A DNA stretch of 64,000 nucleotides from JAJEAD01 sp964420925 (GTDB lineage Bacteria; Pseudomonadota; Gammaproteobacteria; HK1), in contig CAYQVB010000003.1 of the NCBI GenBank assembly GCA_964420925.1, positions 1 to 64,000 on the forward strand, given 5' to 3'. Position numbers and translations under genes: made by a program. The notes under the pieces were generated by a model. The model was not told the origin of the DNA. It saw nothing but the letters and a program-made list of their open reading frames with translations, and did no database searches. Below are positions 41,434 to 50,963 of this stretch, piece after piece. How positions within the stretch are numbered: the stretch's first letter is position 1; each line of letters opens with the position of its first letter.

Positions 41434-43734
41434 CTAGAACGTCGATCCGATGGAAAACTGGAAGGGCTGGGTCTCATCACTCGACTCGTCATTCAAGGGA
41501 TAGGCGAAGCTGATGCTCAATGGACCGAGAGGGGAAAGCCACTTCATCGCAACCCCGGTGGAAGCGCGCAACTCGTCGAAAGCGAGATCCTCCGCGGATG
41601 CATAGACCTGTCCAAAATCCCAGAATGCGGAGAAGCGGAACTGATTGGACTCGATGAAGGGCATGGGCACGACGAGCTCGGTCTGTCCGGCGAACATGAC
41701 GCTGCCCCCCAGAGGATCATCGAGTGAATCCCTCGGTCCCAGAGTATTGGACTCGAAGCCGCGTACCGAACGAGGTCCTCCCGCATAGAAGTGGCGAATC
41801 AGGGGCAGGTCGACGATGTCACCGTAGCCGTCGCCGTAGCCGATCTCGCCCTCGAAAGCGAAGATGAAGTCCCGAGGCAGGGGCAGGAAGCGCTGGTGGC
41901 GCAGGGTGAGCTTGTAGTAGGTGAGCTCGCCGACGGGCAAGCCGACCTCTCCGGAAATCGCGGTCAGGCCGCCTCGACGGGGAAGGATGATGTTGTCCCG
42001 GCTGTCGGTGGACCAGGACAACTCGGTGCGAAGCGACGAGAACCTGCGGCCGACGAGTGCTTCGAAGTCCCGTACCTCGCGGGAAGCGTTCTGCGCCGAT
42101 TCGAACTCGGTGAGGCTGCCGATCAATCGAAGATCGACGGTGTCGTACTCGGAAACCGGGAATCCGAACGAAAATCCGCCGCTCAGGTCGTCGAGGCTGT
42201 AGTCGGCAAGGTTCCGCTCGCTGGCATCCGTGATGCGGTAGGCCCCCTCGATACCGCGGCTGATGCCGTCGTCGGTGTAGTAGGGATTGAACCAACTGAA
42301 GGAGTAGTTGCGGCGTGACCTGCTGTTGTTGAACCCGAGCGAGAGCCGATTGCCGGATCCGAGAAAGTTGCGGTGGCTCAATTCAGAAGAGAGGATCACG
42401 CCGGAATCCTGGGACAGCCCGGCGCCGAAGCTCAGGTTTCCGGAGGCCATCTCCACCACTTCGAAATCGAGATCCACCTGGTCGCTCGCTCCCGGAACCG
42501 GGGGAGTGTCCACCGTCACCGTTTCGAAGTAACCGAGCCGGTCGAGACGTTCCTTGGAACGGGCCACCGCGCCAGTCGACATCCAGGCCCCTTCCATCTG
42601 CCGCATCTCCCGGCGCAACACCTCATCCCGGGTCTCGATGTTGCCCTTGAAGTTGATGCGGCGCACGTAGACCCGCTGGCCCGGATCGACGAAGAAGGTC
42701 AGCGCGACCTCCTTCGCCGCTTCGTCGACCTCCGGCACCGCGTTGACGTTGGCGAATGCGTATCCGTCTTCGCCCAGACGCTCCGCGAGGCTGGTGCTGG
42801 TCTCGGTAATCGACGTTCGCGAAAAGACGTCACCCCCGCGGATCTTCACCAGCCCGAACAGCTCCGACTCGTCGACGATCAGATCTCCTCCGAGTCGCAC
42901 CTCGGATACCCGGAACTCGTCTCCTTCGGTGACGTTGATCGTGATGTAGACGTCTTTCTTGTCGGGGGTTATCGAGACCTGAGTGGAGTCGATCGCGAAG
43001 TTGACGAAACCCCGGTCGAGGTAGTGCGAGCGCAACGCTTCCAGGTCCGCGGCCAGCTTCTGCTTGGAGTACTGATCCGATCGGGTGAACAGCGACCACA
43101 CGCCGGTGGAGCTCAACTGGAAGAGGTCGAGGAGCGCTCCCTCTTCGAAGGCCTGGTTGCCCACGATGTTGATGCGCTTGATCTTCGCGACCCGTCCCTC
43201 CGCGACATCGAAGTGCACCGCCACTCGATTCCGCTCCAGCGGGGTCACGGTGGTCTTGATGCGCACGCCGTAACGCCCGTTCGCGAAGTACGCTCTGCGG
43301 AGCTCCTGCTCCACCCGGTCGAAGACGGAACGGTTGAACACCCGCCCCACCTCGAAATCGACCTGGGCGAGCTGCGCACTCAGCACTTCCGTGGTGATGG
43401 TCCGGTTGCCTTCGAAGTCCACGCTCGCGATGGACGGGCGTTCGACGAGCGACACGAGCAGGGTGCCACCCTCTCGCTCCAGGCGCACGTCCTCGAAGAA
43501 GCCGGTCTGAAAGAGGACCCGTATCGCCTCCGCGCTGCGGGCGGCGTCCATCTCGTCGCCGATCTGCAAGGGCAGGTAGTTGAAAACGGTTCCGGGTGAA
43601 ATCCTCTGCAGCCCTTCGAGCCGGATGTCCTCGATGACGAAGGTATCCTGCGCGTGCCCGAAGGGAGCAACGGAAAGGGCAAGGACGAGGGCGAGGATTG
43701 TCCCCGCCGCCTTCAGTACGTGCTTGGGTCTCAT
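41434..43734 (-). CDS. bamA: Outer membrane protein assembly factor BamA
   Basis: A 766-residue Omp85 protein, the core of the beta-barrel assembly machine. The signal peptide MRPKHVLKAAGTILALVLAL precedes five POTRA domains (VIEDIRLEGLQRISPGTVFNY in the first, GDEFRVSEVRLGGDLIVDESE in the fourth) and a C-terminal 16-strand barrel. The barrel includes the conserved loop segment YAGGPRSVRGFESNTLGPRD (the RGF motif), and the protein ends in Phe (IGSTF). Order rseP-bamA-skp-lpxD is standard. Confidence 0.97.
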   Translation of the reverse strand: MRPKHVLKAAGTILALVLALSVAPFGHAQDTFVIEDIRLEGLQRISPGTVFNYLPLQIGDEMDAARSAEAIRVLFQTGFFEDVRLEREGGTLLVSLVERPSIASVDFEGNRTITTEVLSAQLAQVDFEVGRVFNRSVFDRVEQELRRAYFANGRYGVRIKTTVTPLERNRVAVHFDVAEGRVAKIKRINIVGNQAFEEGALLDLFQLSSTGVWSLFTRSDQYSKQKLAADLEALRSHYLDRGFVNFAIDSTQVSITPDKKDVYITINVTEGDEFRVSEVRLGGDLIVDESELFGLVKIRGGDVFSRTSITETSTSLAERLGEDGYAFANVNAVPEVDEAAKEVALTFFVDPGQRVYVRRINFKGNIETRDEVLRREMRQMEGAWMSTGAVARSKERLDRLGYFETVTVDTPPVPGASDQVDLDFEVVEMASGNLSFGAGLSQDSGVILSSELSHRNFLGSGNRLSLGFNNSRSRRNYSFSWFNPYYTDDGISRGIEGAYRITDASERNLADYSLDDLSGGFSFGFPVSEYDTVDLRLIGSLTEFESAQNASREVRDFEALVGRRFSSLRTELSWSTDSRDNIILPRRGGLTAISGEVGLPVGELTYYKLTLRHQRFLPLPRDFIFAFEGEIGYGDGYGDIVDLPLIRHFYAGGPRSVRGFESNTLGPRDSLDDPLGGSVMFAGQTELVVPMPFIESNQFRFSAFWDFGQVYASAEDLAFDELRASTGVAMKWLSPLGPLSISFAYPLNDESSDETQPFQFSIGSTF

Positions 43735-43774
43735 CGAGTGCGGTGCAGGAGGCGCCCGGTTTCCGGCATTCGCA

Positions 43775-45160
43775 TCAGCCGAGCAGGCGCGCGATGTCAT
43801 TGTAGAAGGCGAGCCCCATCAGGCCAACGAGCATTCCGGCGCCTATGCGCTGGCCCACGAAGCGCGCTTCCTCGGAGAGCGGACGGCCGCTGAGGGCTTC
43901 GATACAGTAATACATCAGGTGCCCGCCATCCAGCAGAGGGATCGGCAGCAGATTGAGCACTCCGAGGCTGATGCTGACGATGGCGAGGAAGCCGATGAAC
44001 CACGCGAGCCCCCGCTCGGCCGACACGCCGGCGTACTGAGCGATGCTGATCGGGCCGCTGAGGTTGTCCAGGGACACCTCGAGCTTCAGCATTTTCCACA
44101 GCATGCGCAAGGTGAGCAGCGTCATCTCACCGGTGCGTTCGAACCCCTTCCCAAGCGCTTCCAGGGGCGGATGACTCGCTCGTGCGCCATGCTCGGAGTA
44201 ATAACTCTCCACCACTTCGGGCGGCGGGGGCTCGACCGCGACTCCGATCCGCCCGTAGCTGCCTCCCTCATCCGTCATGAGGTCCGGAACGACCGTGCGG
44301 GTGATCCTCTGCCCGAAGCGTTCGATATCCAGAGAGAGCGGCTTTCCCGGTCGTTCCCGGACGAGGCGCACGAGTTCCGCCCACTCCTCGACCGGAATGC
44401 CGTCAACGGATAGCACCCGATCGCCGGCCGAGAGGCCGGCCCGGGCGGCGGGAGAATCCTCCGAGACGCTTGCAATCCTCGCTTCGATGCGCAGTCTCCG
44501 CGTCTCGATTCCGATGCGTTCGAAGAAACGGCCCTGCGTCAGCTCGTCGACCAGGATCCCGTCGAGAGGAAGCTCGACCTCGCGACGCAATCCGTCTTCC
44601 GGCGAATGGACCGCCACCTGCAGCACTCCCCCCCGGAGCGTAGCGCCGATGACCCGCTCCATCACGTTTTGCCAGGTAGGTGTCTCCCTGCCGTCCACTG
44701 CGACTATCTCCTGCCCGACTCGCATGCCGGCGAGCTCCGCGGGAGAACCCGGCTCCACTGCGCCGATCACGGGTCGCAGTCCGCTGACACCCACCATGAA
44801 CATGGCCCAGTAGGCGAGCGCGGCGAAGAGAAAATTGAAGAGCGGGCCCGCCACCACCACCGCGACACGCACCGGCATGGGCTGCCGGTCGAAGGCCCGC
44901 GGCAGGTCTTCCGGCGGAACCTCCCCTCGTGAAGCGTCCAGCATCTGTACGTACCCGCCGAGCGGGATGGCGGAAATGCAGTACTCGGTGGCGTCTCTCC
45001 CGCCCCGGTAGCGCAGCAGCGGGCGCCCGAAGCCGACCGAGAAACGCAGGACCTTGACCCCGAGCACCCGCGCAACCCAGAAGTGGCCGAACTCGTGCAC
45101 CGTCACCAGGACTCCGATGGCGACGATGAACCAGAGGGCGGAGCTGATGAACGCGGTCAT
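43775..45160 (-). CDS. rseP: Site-2 protease RseP
   Basis: A 461-residue intramembrane zinc protease that releases sigma-E by cleaving RseA. The HExxH motif is in VTVHEFGHFWVARVLGVKV near the N-terminus. Two tandem PDZ domains follow (VEPGSPAELAGMRVGQEIVA and EDSPAARAGLSAGDRVLSVD). The second metal motif is NLLPIPLLDGGHL. Four transmembrane segments fit the family. ATG at 45160 overlaps the dxr stop by four bases. Confidence 0.96.
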   Translation of the reverse strand: MTAFISSALWFIVAIGVLVTVHEFGHFWVARVLGVKVLRFSVGFGRPLLRYRGGRDATEYCISAIPLGGYVQMLDASRGEVPPEDLPRAFDRQPMPVRVAVVVAGPLFNFLFAALAYWAMFMVGVSGLRPVIGAVEPGSPAELAGMRVGQEIVAVDGRETPTWQNVMERVIGATLRGGVLQVAVHSPEDGLRREVELPLDGILVDELTQGRFFERIGIETRRLRIEARIASVSEDSPAARAGLSAGDRVLSVDGIPVEEWAELVRLVRERPGKPLSLDIERFGQRITRTVVPDLMTDEGGSYGRIGVAVEPPPPEVVESYYSEHGARASHPPLEALGKGFERTGEMTLLTLRMLWKMLKLEVSLDNLSGPISIAQYAGVSAERGLAWFIGFLAIVSISLGVLNLLPIPLLDGGHLMYYCIEALSGRPLSEEARFVGQRIGAGMLVGLMGLAFYNDIARLLG

Positions 45161-46365
45161 CGTCGGCTCCCCTTTGTACGACCAGCGCCGCGGCGCATCG
45201 CCTCCTCGCCGGCGCTCTCGCGCGCTTCTCGATCGAGGACCAGCACCTCGTCCAGCGACTCGGGCTCGCCCCGGACACCGCTCTCGAGCGTTGCTTCGAT
45301 GATTCCGGCGATGTCGGTGAAGCTCACCGCGCCATCCAGAAATGCCTCGACGGCCACCTCATTGGCGGCGTTCAGCACGGTGCTCATGCCGCCACCGGCA
45401 CGAGCCGCTTCGAATCCGAACCCGAGGCAGGGAAAGCGTTCGAAGTCCGGCTCTTCGAAGTCCAGGCGCGCGGTCCGAAAGAGGTCCAGACTCTCGACTC
45501 CGGCGTCGAGGCGCTGCGGCCAGCCCAGGGCGTGAGCGATGGGGGTGCGCATGTCCGGATTGCCCATCTGCGCCAGTACCGAAGCATCCTCGTACTCCAC
45601 CATGGAATGAACCACGCTCTGGGGATGTATCACCACCTGAATCCGCTCCGGGACCGTGTCGAAGAGCCAGCAGGCTTCGATGACCTCGAGTCCTTTGTTC
45701 ATCATGGTAGCGGAGTCGACCGAGATCTTACGCCCCATTACCCAGTTGGGGTGAGCGCAGGCTTGATCGGGGGTCACTCTCGCCAGCTCGTCCATGGGCG
45801 TGGAGCGAAAGGGGCCGCCCGAGGCGGTGATCAGGATGCGGCGCACTCCGGATTGCTCGAGACTTCCGCTGCGCTGCTGCGGCATGCATTGAAAGATCGC
45901 GTTGTGCTCGCTGTCGATGGGCAGGAGCAGGGCGCCGCTCTCGCGCACCGTGCTCATGAACAGGCGGCCCGACATCACCAGCGCTTCCTTGTTGGCGAGC
46001 AGCACCCGTTTTCCGGCCCGGGCTGCGGCCAGCGTCGGCAGGAGCCCCGCCGCGCCCACGATTCCCGCCATCACGGCATCGGCCTCCGGCAGGCGGGCGA
46101 CGGCCTCGAGGCCCTCCACCCCGGCCCGCACTTCGGTCTCCTCGACGCCTGCATCGCGCAGGCGGCGGAGCAGGCGCTCCGCCGCGTCCGCATCGGCCAT
46201 CGCCGCCAGCCGAGGACGCCACTGCAAGCACTGGCGGGCCAGTCCCGCGTCGTCGGTGTTTGCGGTCAGCCCCACGACCCGGAATCGGGAAAGATGCCGC
46301 CCGACGACATCGAGGGTGTTGGCCCCGATGGTGCCGGTGGATCCGAGAATGGCGAGTCCTCTCAA
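45157..46365 (-). CDS. dxr: 1-deoxy-D-xylulose 5-phosphate reductoisomerase
   Basis: A 402-residue NADPH enzyme of the MEP isoprenoid pathway. The N-terminal LAILGSTGTIGANTLDVV is the NADPH-binding site. LLANKEALVMSG, LLPIDSEHNAIFQCM, ILITASGGPFRS and NWVMGRKISVDSATMMNKGLE are active-site blocks (the last exceeds no family length norm). The start is TTG at 46365: GGAGG lies five bases before it and no ATG falls near. A longer upstream frame would add an unrelated basic leader. cdsA is 112 bases upstream. Confidence 0.95.
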   Translation of the reverse strand: MRGLAILGSTGTIGANTLDVVGRHLSRFRVVGLTANTDDAGLARQCLQWRPRLAAMADADAAERLLRRLRDAGVEETEVRAGVEGLEAVARLPEADAVMAGIVGAAGLLPTLAAARAGKRVLLANKEALVMSGRLFMSTVRESGALLLPIDSEHNAIFQCMPQQRSGSLEQSGVRRILITASGGPFRSTPMDELARVTPDQACAHPNWVMGRKISVDSATMMNKGLEVIEACWLFDTVPERIQVVIHPQSVVHSMVEYEDASVLAQMGNPDMRTPIAHALGWPQRLDAGVESLDLFRTARLDFEEPDFERFPCLGFGFEAARAGGGMSTVLNAANEVAVEAFLDGAVSFTDIAGIIEATLESGVRGEPESLDEVLVLDREARESAGEEAMRRGAGRTKGSRR

Positions 46366-46477
46366 TTCCGCCTCCCGAACTCGACCCGAGGGCCTGGAAT
46401 CCCGGTGGGAAGGCCGTAGCCTCCCGCCGGCGCCTCGCGGCAAACAAGGGCCGCGCTCCGAAACTCGGTGACGGAGC

Positions 46478-47326
46478 TCATCGCAGGATCTTGGTCCCGA
46501 ACATCCCCGCGATCGCGAGGGCGAAGCAGGGCGCCGCGGCGCACAGACTGTCGATCCGGTCGAGCACTCCCCCATGACCCGGGATGAGCACGCCGCTGTC
46601 CTTGACCCCCGCCTGTCGCTTCACCAGGCTCTCCGTCAAATCGCCGAGAACGGAGATCAGGGCGACTCCCACACTCAGGACCGCGAGGGTCCAAAGCGGA
46701 GTGTCCGTATCGCCAACCACCAGAGCGACTCCGATTCCGATACCCAGGCTGGCCACGGCACCCCCCGCGACCCCTTCCCAGGACTTGCCCGGACTCACGC
46801 GGGAAGCGAGGCGCCGCCGGCCGAATCGTCGCCCGACAAAGAAGGCGCCCACGTCCGCGCCCCAGACCAGTGCCAGCAGCAGAAGAATCCACCAACGACC
46901 CGGCGCTCCGGACACGTGCATCAGAACCAGGGCGCAGAAGGCCGGCACCAGCACCATCCAGCCGCGGAGGCCATGCAGCCACGCCGGCCCGGGAGTGATC
47001 GCATAGCGGCCGCGCTGCGCCCCGACGACCCAGAACAGAGCCACCCCCCACCACGCCACCCCCGCCGCACACGGGATGAGCAGCGCATCCGGGGAAGGCG
47101 CAAGGAGGAAGAGCAGCAACATCAGAAGAAAGCTCGCGGCCGCGTAGGCGAGACGCCTGCCCGGAGTCGCGTCCGCGGAGAGCCCGGCCCATTCCCAGCT
47201 CCCCACCGCAACGAAGAGAGCGGCCGCCGCGGTGAAGTACCCGGAAGGGAGCCAGAGCACCGCACCGGCCACCGCCGGCACCAGAACGATGGCGGCCGCG
47301 ATCCGCCGCGTCAGGTTCGCGTCCAC
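46478..47326 (-). CDS. cdsA: Phosphatidate cytidylyltransferase CdsA
   Basis: A 282-residue polytopic membrane enzyme that makes CDP-diacylglycerol. The family signature is intact: SLVKRQAGVKDSGVLIPGHG followed by GVLDRIDS. Several hydrophobic helices precede it. The start is uncertain. GTG at 47326 gives MDANLTRRIAAAIVLVP, which lines up with typical CdsA starts; ATG at 47353 would add nine residues. No strong ribosome-binding site marks either. uppS ends 164 bases upstream. Confidence 0.93.
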   Translation of the reverse strand: MDANLTRRIAAAIVLVPAVAGAVLWLPSGYFTAAAALFVAVGSWEWAGLSADATPGRRLAYAAASFLLMLLLFLLAPSPDALLIPCAAGVAWWGVALFWVVGAQRGRYAITPGPAWLHGLRGWMVLVPAFCALVLMHVSGAPGRWWILLLLALVWGADVGAFFVGRRFGRRRLASRVSPGKSWEGVAGGAVASLGIGIGVALVVGDTDTPLWTLAVLSVGVALISVLGDLTESLVKRQAGVKDSGVLIPGHGGVLDRIDSLCAAAPCFALAIAGMFGTKILR

Positions 47327-47490
47327 TACGCCCGCACCGCACCGTCCACCCATTGTCGCCGCAAACAAGCCATCTCACATCGTCTCCGTTCCTGCTTCTC
47401 CAGAGGAGGCTCGTCACGGCGGCCCGAACGGCCAACGCCCGCCCCGGAGTGCGACTTCCCTCGAATTCGGCGGCTTCGCTCCCGAGAGAC

Positions 47491-48252
47491 TCAGATCCGC
47501 TGCGCCTGAGCGACCTGTTCCCCGGTTCTCCCGAAGCGTCGCTGGTGGGAGGCGTAGTAGGCGAGCGCGCCGTCGAATGCGCTTCGATCGAAGTCCGGCC
47601 ACAGCGTATCGGTGAAGTAGAGCTCGGTGTACGCCAGATGCCACAGCAGGAAGTTGCTGACCCTTCTTTCGCCTCCGGTACGAATGAAGAGATCCGGCTC
47701 CGGCAAGTCGTCGAGCGAGAGTTCCGCCTGCATCACCTGCTCATCGATGTCTTCGAGCGCCAGATCGCCCCGCTGCACGCGCTCCGCCACGCGGCGCGCG
47801 GCCTGGCAGCAGTCCCAGCGGCCGCCGTAGTTGGCCGCGATCACCAGCGTCTGGCCCGTGTTGCCGCCGGTGAGGGCTTCCGCCCGATCGATGCGTTCCC
47901 GCAGGCCGGCGTGAAGCGCATTGCGATCCCCGATGATGCGCAGGCGGATGTTGTTTTCATGGAGCTCCTTCACCTGTTGGTCGAGCACCGCCACGAAGAG
48001 GTCCATCAGCAGTCCGACCTCTTCTTCGGGCCGTCTCCAGTTCTCGCTGCTGAAAGCGAACAGGGTGAGGACATCGATGCCCTTTTCGCCACATGCACGC
48101 ACCATTTCCTTGGCCGTCTCGACCCCGGCCCGGTGGCCCGCGAAGCGCGGCAGCCGCCGCCGGATCGCCCAGCGGCCGTTGCCATCCATGATCATGGCGA
48201 CGTGGCGGGGCAGCCTGCCCCCGACACGTCCCTGCGACTGACTGGGGTGCAT
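47491..48252 (-). CDS. uppS: Di-trans,poly-cis-undecaprenyl diphosphate synthase
   Basis: A 253-residue cis-prenyltransferase that makes the C55 carrier lipid for peptidoglycan and O-antigen. PRHVAMIMDGNGRWAIRR holds the catalytic Asp, followed by GHRAGVETAKEMV, LTLFAFSSENWRRP, AANYGGRWD and the C-terminal DLFIRTGGERRVSNFLLWHL. ATG at 48252 is 11 bases after the frr stop. Confidence 0.95.
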   Translation of the reverse strand: MHPSQSQGRVGGRLPRHVAMIMDGNGRWAIRRRLPRFAGHRAGVETAKEMVRACGEKGIDVLTLFAFSSENWRRPEEEVGLLMDLFVAVLDQQVKELHENNIRLRIIGDRNALHAGLRERIDRAEALTGGNTGQTLVIAANYGGRWDCCQAARRVAERVQRGDLALEDIDEQVMQAELSLDDLPEPDLFIRTGGERRVSNFLLWHLAYTELYFTDTLWPDFDRSAFDGALAYYASHQRRFGRTGEQVAQAQRI

Positions 48253-48263
48253 CGTTCGCAGGG

Positions 48264-48827
48264 CTAAAATTCCATCAGCTCCGCTTCCTTCGCCTTGAGG
48301 ACCTCCTCCACTGCGGCAATCTGACGATCGGTGGTCTTCTGTATTTCGGCTTCGGCACGGTGCTCGGCATCCCGGGGCAGGCTCTCGTCCTTGATGAGCT
48401 TCTTGAGGTGCGCGTTGGCATCGCGGCGGATGTTGCGGATTGCGACGCGCGTGTTCTCGCCCTCGTGGCGCACCAGCTTGATCATGTCTCGACGCCGCTC
48501 TTCGGTGAGCGGAGGCAGAGGAACCCGGATCACCTCTCCCGCGCTTGCCGGGTTGAGTCCGAGCTCGGAGTTCATGATCGCCTTTTCGACTTCCTGCACC
48601 ATTCTCTTTTCCCACGGCGTCACCGACAGGGTACGAGGGTCGGCAATGCTGATGCTCGCGACCTGATTCAACGGCATTTCGGTGCCGTAGTAGGAGACAT
48701 GGATGTGGTCGAGCAGGCTGGTGTGAGCGCGGCCGGTGCGCAGCTTGGCCAGCTCCTGCTTGAGCGCCTCCAGACTCTTGTGCATGCGGGTAGTAGCGTC
48801 GTCCTTGATCGAATCGACGGAATTCAT
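48264..48827 (-). CDS. frr: Ribosome recycling factor
   Basis: A 187-residue RRF that splits post-termination ribosomes with EF-G. The family length and signatures are present: KSLEALKQELAKLRTGRAHT, TPWEKRMVQEVEKAIMNSEL, RVPLPPLTEERRRDMIKLV and ENTRVAIRNIRRDANAHLKK. It lies between pyrH (35 bases) and uppS in the usual order. Confidence 0.97.
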   Translation of the reverse strand: MNSVDSIKDDATTRMHKSLEALKQELAKLRTGRAHTSLLDHIHVSYYGTEMPLNQVASISIADPRTLSVTPWEKRMVQEVEKAIMNSELGLNPASAGEVIRVPLPPLTEERRRDMIKLVRHEGENTRVAIRNIRRDANAHLKKLIKDESLPRDAEHRAEAEIQKTTDRQIAAVEEVLKAKEAELMEF

Positions 48828-48862
48828 GGGCCGCTTCCCTCGCTGTCAGGAGCCTCGGAGGC

Positions 48863-49630
48863 CTATATAGCCGATTCCGCGCCTTCCGGCACGTTCTCCA
48901 CCAGCGTGCCCTCATCTTCTCCGCTGACTGCCCGGAGAAAAGCATCCCGGCGACTCATGTCGATGACCCGCAGCGGCAGGTCGTGATCGCGACACAGCAC
49001 CACCGCGGTGGCGTCCATGACCTCGAGACGCTGGGACAGCACGTGGTCATACCCGAGACGGCGATAGCGCCGGGCGTCGGGATGGCGTTTCGGATCCGCC
49101 GAGAAGACGCCGTCCACCTTGGTCGCCTTGATGAGGAGATCGGCATCGATCTCGATTGCGCGCAACGAGGCCGCGGTATCCGTCGTGAAGAAGGGATTTC
49201 CGATGCCGGCGGCGAAGATCACGACCCGGCCTTTCTCAAGATGGCGCACCGCACGCCGGCGAATGTACTCCTCGCAGAACTGATTGACCCGGATGCCGGA
49301 CATCACTCGGGCGGTCATCCCATGGCCCTCCATCGCATCCTGCAATGCGAGCGCATTCATGATCGTGCCGAGCATGCCGATCTGGTCCGCGGTGACCCGC
49401 TCAATGCCCGCCTCGACCAGCGTGGAGCCGCGGAAGATGTTGCCGGCCCCGATGACCATCGCCACCTGGACCCCGATGTCCACGAGCTTGGCCACCTCCC
49501 GGGATACGGAGTCGAGCATCACCTTCTCGATTCCGAACCGGGTGTCCCGCAACAGCGCTTCGCCGCTGAGTTTCAGCAGCACGCGTCTGCAGGTAGGCGC
49601 CGGGCGATTCACGCGGCCGGAGTCTAGCAT
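48863..49630 (-). CDS. pyrH: UMP kinase
   Basis: A 255-residue hexameric bacterial UMP kinase. Motifs are RVLLKLSGEALL, VIGAGNIFRG, GMLGTIMNALALQD and FFTTDTAASLRAIEIDADLL. ATG at 49630 gives an 11-residue lead before the domain; a GTG at 49612 is also possible. It begins the conserved cluster: rpsB and tsf, normally just upstream, are absent, and a divergent GFA gene lies there instead. Confidence 0.96.
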   Translation of the reverse strand: MLDSGRVNRPAPTCRRVLLKLSGEALLRDTRFGIEKVMLDSVSREVAKLVDIGVQVAMVIGAGNIFRGSTLVEAGIERVTADQIGMLGTIMNALALQDAMEGHGMTARVMSGIRVNQFCEEYIRRRAVRHLEKGRVVIFAAGIGNPFFTTDTAASLRAIEIDADLLIKATKVDGVFSADPKRHPDARRYRRLGYDHVLSQRLEVMDATAVVLCRDHDLPLRVIDMSRRDAFLRAVSGEDEGTLVENVPEGAESAI

Positions 49631-49936
49631 GGTTCTCCGTCCGGCCCTGCGCCGCCCGAGCGCCGGGCGGGTGATTGCACGCTGCGAGGGTGGGAGATTG
49701 CCCGCACGCTCCCCTATCCCAGGCGGAGAGGGGGGAGCGGGGGCGAGGGGCCAGGGTCGACGCATCTCTCCGGGAGGGGTCGATGCTCCTCCTGCCTTCA
49801 CCCCGAACCCTCTCCCAGGAGGAGAAGGGCGTTGCCCCCCTCCAGCGTGAAGTGCCCCCGACCGCCGGCGAAAGGAAGGTTTGCCTCGGGCGTCCTTCGA
49901 CGTACCCTTGCGCACGGGCCGGAGGAAGGAAGGAAC
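49631..49936. other. 306-base divergent region with inverted repeats
   Basis: No gene seen between pyrH and the GFA gene. A 7-bp stem CCGCCCG/CGGGCGG (49652-49670) lies in the pyrH leader. Between about 49.69 and 49.83 kb are degenerate inverted runs of CTCCC/GGGAG and CCCTCTCC/GGAGAAGGG, resembling dispersed intergenic repeats of high-GC proteobacteria. Promoters for both genes must be here, but I could not pick them confidently. Confidence 0.5.
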
Positions 49937-50785
49937 ATGAGCGAGGGAAGCTGTCTCTGCGAGACGGTGCGGTGGCGAGCCCACGGCAAGTTCGACCCCG
50001 TTACCCACTGCCACTGCGCCATGTGCCGCAAGGCTCATGGGGCGCCCTTTGCAAGCTATACCGGAGTACCCGAAGAGCGCTTCGAGTGGCTTTCGGGAGA
50101 AAGCGCCATCGCGCAGTACGAAAGTTCTCCCGGCTCGGAACGCACCTTCTGTCGCGTCTGCGGCGCGGTGACGCCCTACCCCTTCGGCGACGCCCGCATG
50201 GGCATTCCGGCCGGAAGCGTGGATGCCGGCGCGTCGGATCTGGAGGTCTCCGCCCACATCTTCGTCGCTTCCATGGCCCCCTGGCACCGGATCGGCGACG
50301 ACCTTCCGCAATACGACACCTGGTCTCCGGATGATGACGGCCCGGTGATCGACAACCCCGAAACCCCGAGCGCATCGGCCGGCGCCGTGCACGGGAGCTG
50401 TCTGTGCACTGCGGTGGCCTTTGAAGTGAAGCTCGACTGGATGGCGGTCCACAATTGCCACTGCTCCCGGTGCCGCCGGGCGCGGGCCGCCGCCCACACC
50501 ACGAACGGGTTCACGGCAATGGAGAATCTCGTCTTCCTCCGTGGCGAAGACAACATCGAGTCCTACAAGCTGCCCTCGGCCCGCTATTTCCGTCACAACT
50601 TCTGCCGCACCTGCGGCTCGGGCATGCCGCGCCGGGATCCCGAGCGTGGATTCGCGGTGATTCCCTTCGGGGCGCTCGACGGCGATCCCGGACGGGGAGC
50701 GGACGACCACATCTTTGCTTTGGACCGGGCACCCTGGTACACGATTGCGGACCATCTGCCCCAGTTCGAGCAGGCTCCGGTCTGA
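49937..50785 (+). CDS. Protein with two tandem GFA (CENP-V/formaldehyde-activating-like) domains
   Basis: A 282-residue protein made of two GFA domains, each with zinc-binding Cys pairs. The first has EGSCLCETVRW, THCHCAMCRKAHGAPF and TFCRVCGAVTP. The second has HGSCLCTAVAFE, HNCHCSRCRRARAAAHTTN and NFCRTCGSGMPR. GFA-fold proteins are often annotated as glutathione-dependent formaldehyde-activating enzymes, but most have unknown substrates. The ATG at 49937 follows a GGAAGGA; upstream frame is non-conserved. The duplication in one chain is less common than single domains. Confidence 0.88.
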   Translation: MSEGSCLCETVRWRAHGKFDPVTHCHCAMCRKAHGAPFASYTGVPEERFEWLSGESAIAQYESSPGSERTFCRVCGAVTPYPFGDARMGIPAGSVDAGASDLEVSAHIFVASMAPWHRIGDDLPQYDTWSPDDDGPVIDNPETPSASAGAVHGSCLCTAVAFEVKLDWMAVHNCHCSRCRRARAAAHTTNGFTAMENLVFLRGEDNIESYKLPSARYFRHNFCRTCGSGMPRRDPERGFAVIPFGALDGDPGRGADDHIFALDRAPWYTIADHLPQFEQAPV

Positions 50786-50963
50786 TCTCGCGACGAGCGC
50801 GAACGCCGGTCGGCCCGCTTTGCGCGGCGCTATCGCTTCCGGGCCGCTTCCCGGCGCACTTCGATGCGTTCACCGGACCGAATCCCGAGCGCGTGAAATC
50901 CCCGAAACCGAGCCAAACCGGGAAATGCACGACAACATCGACACTCGACGAAAAGAGGGCCCA

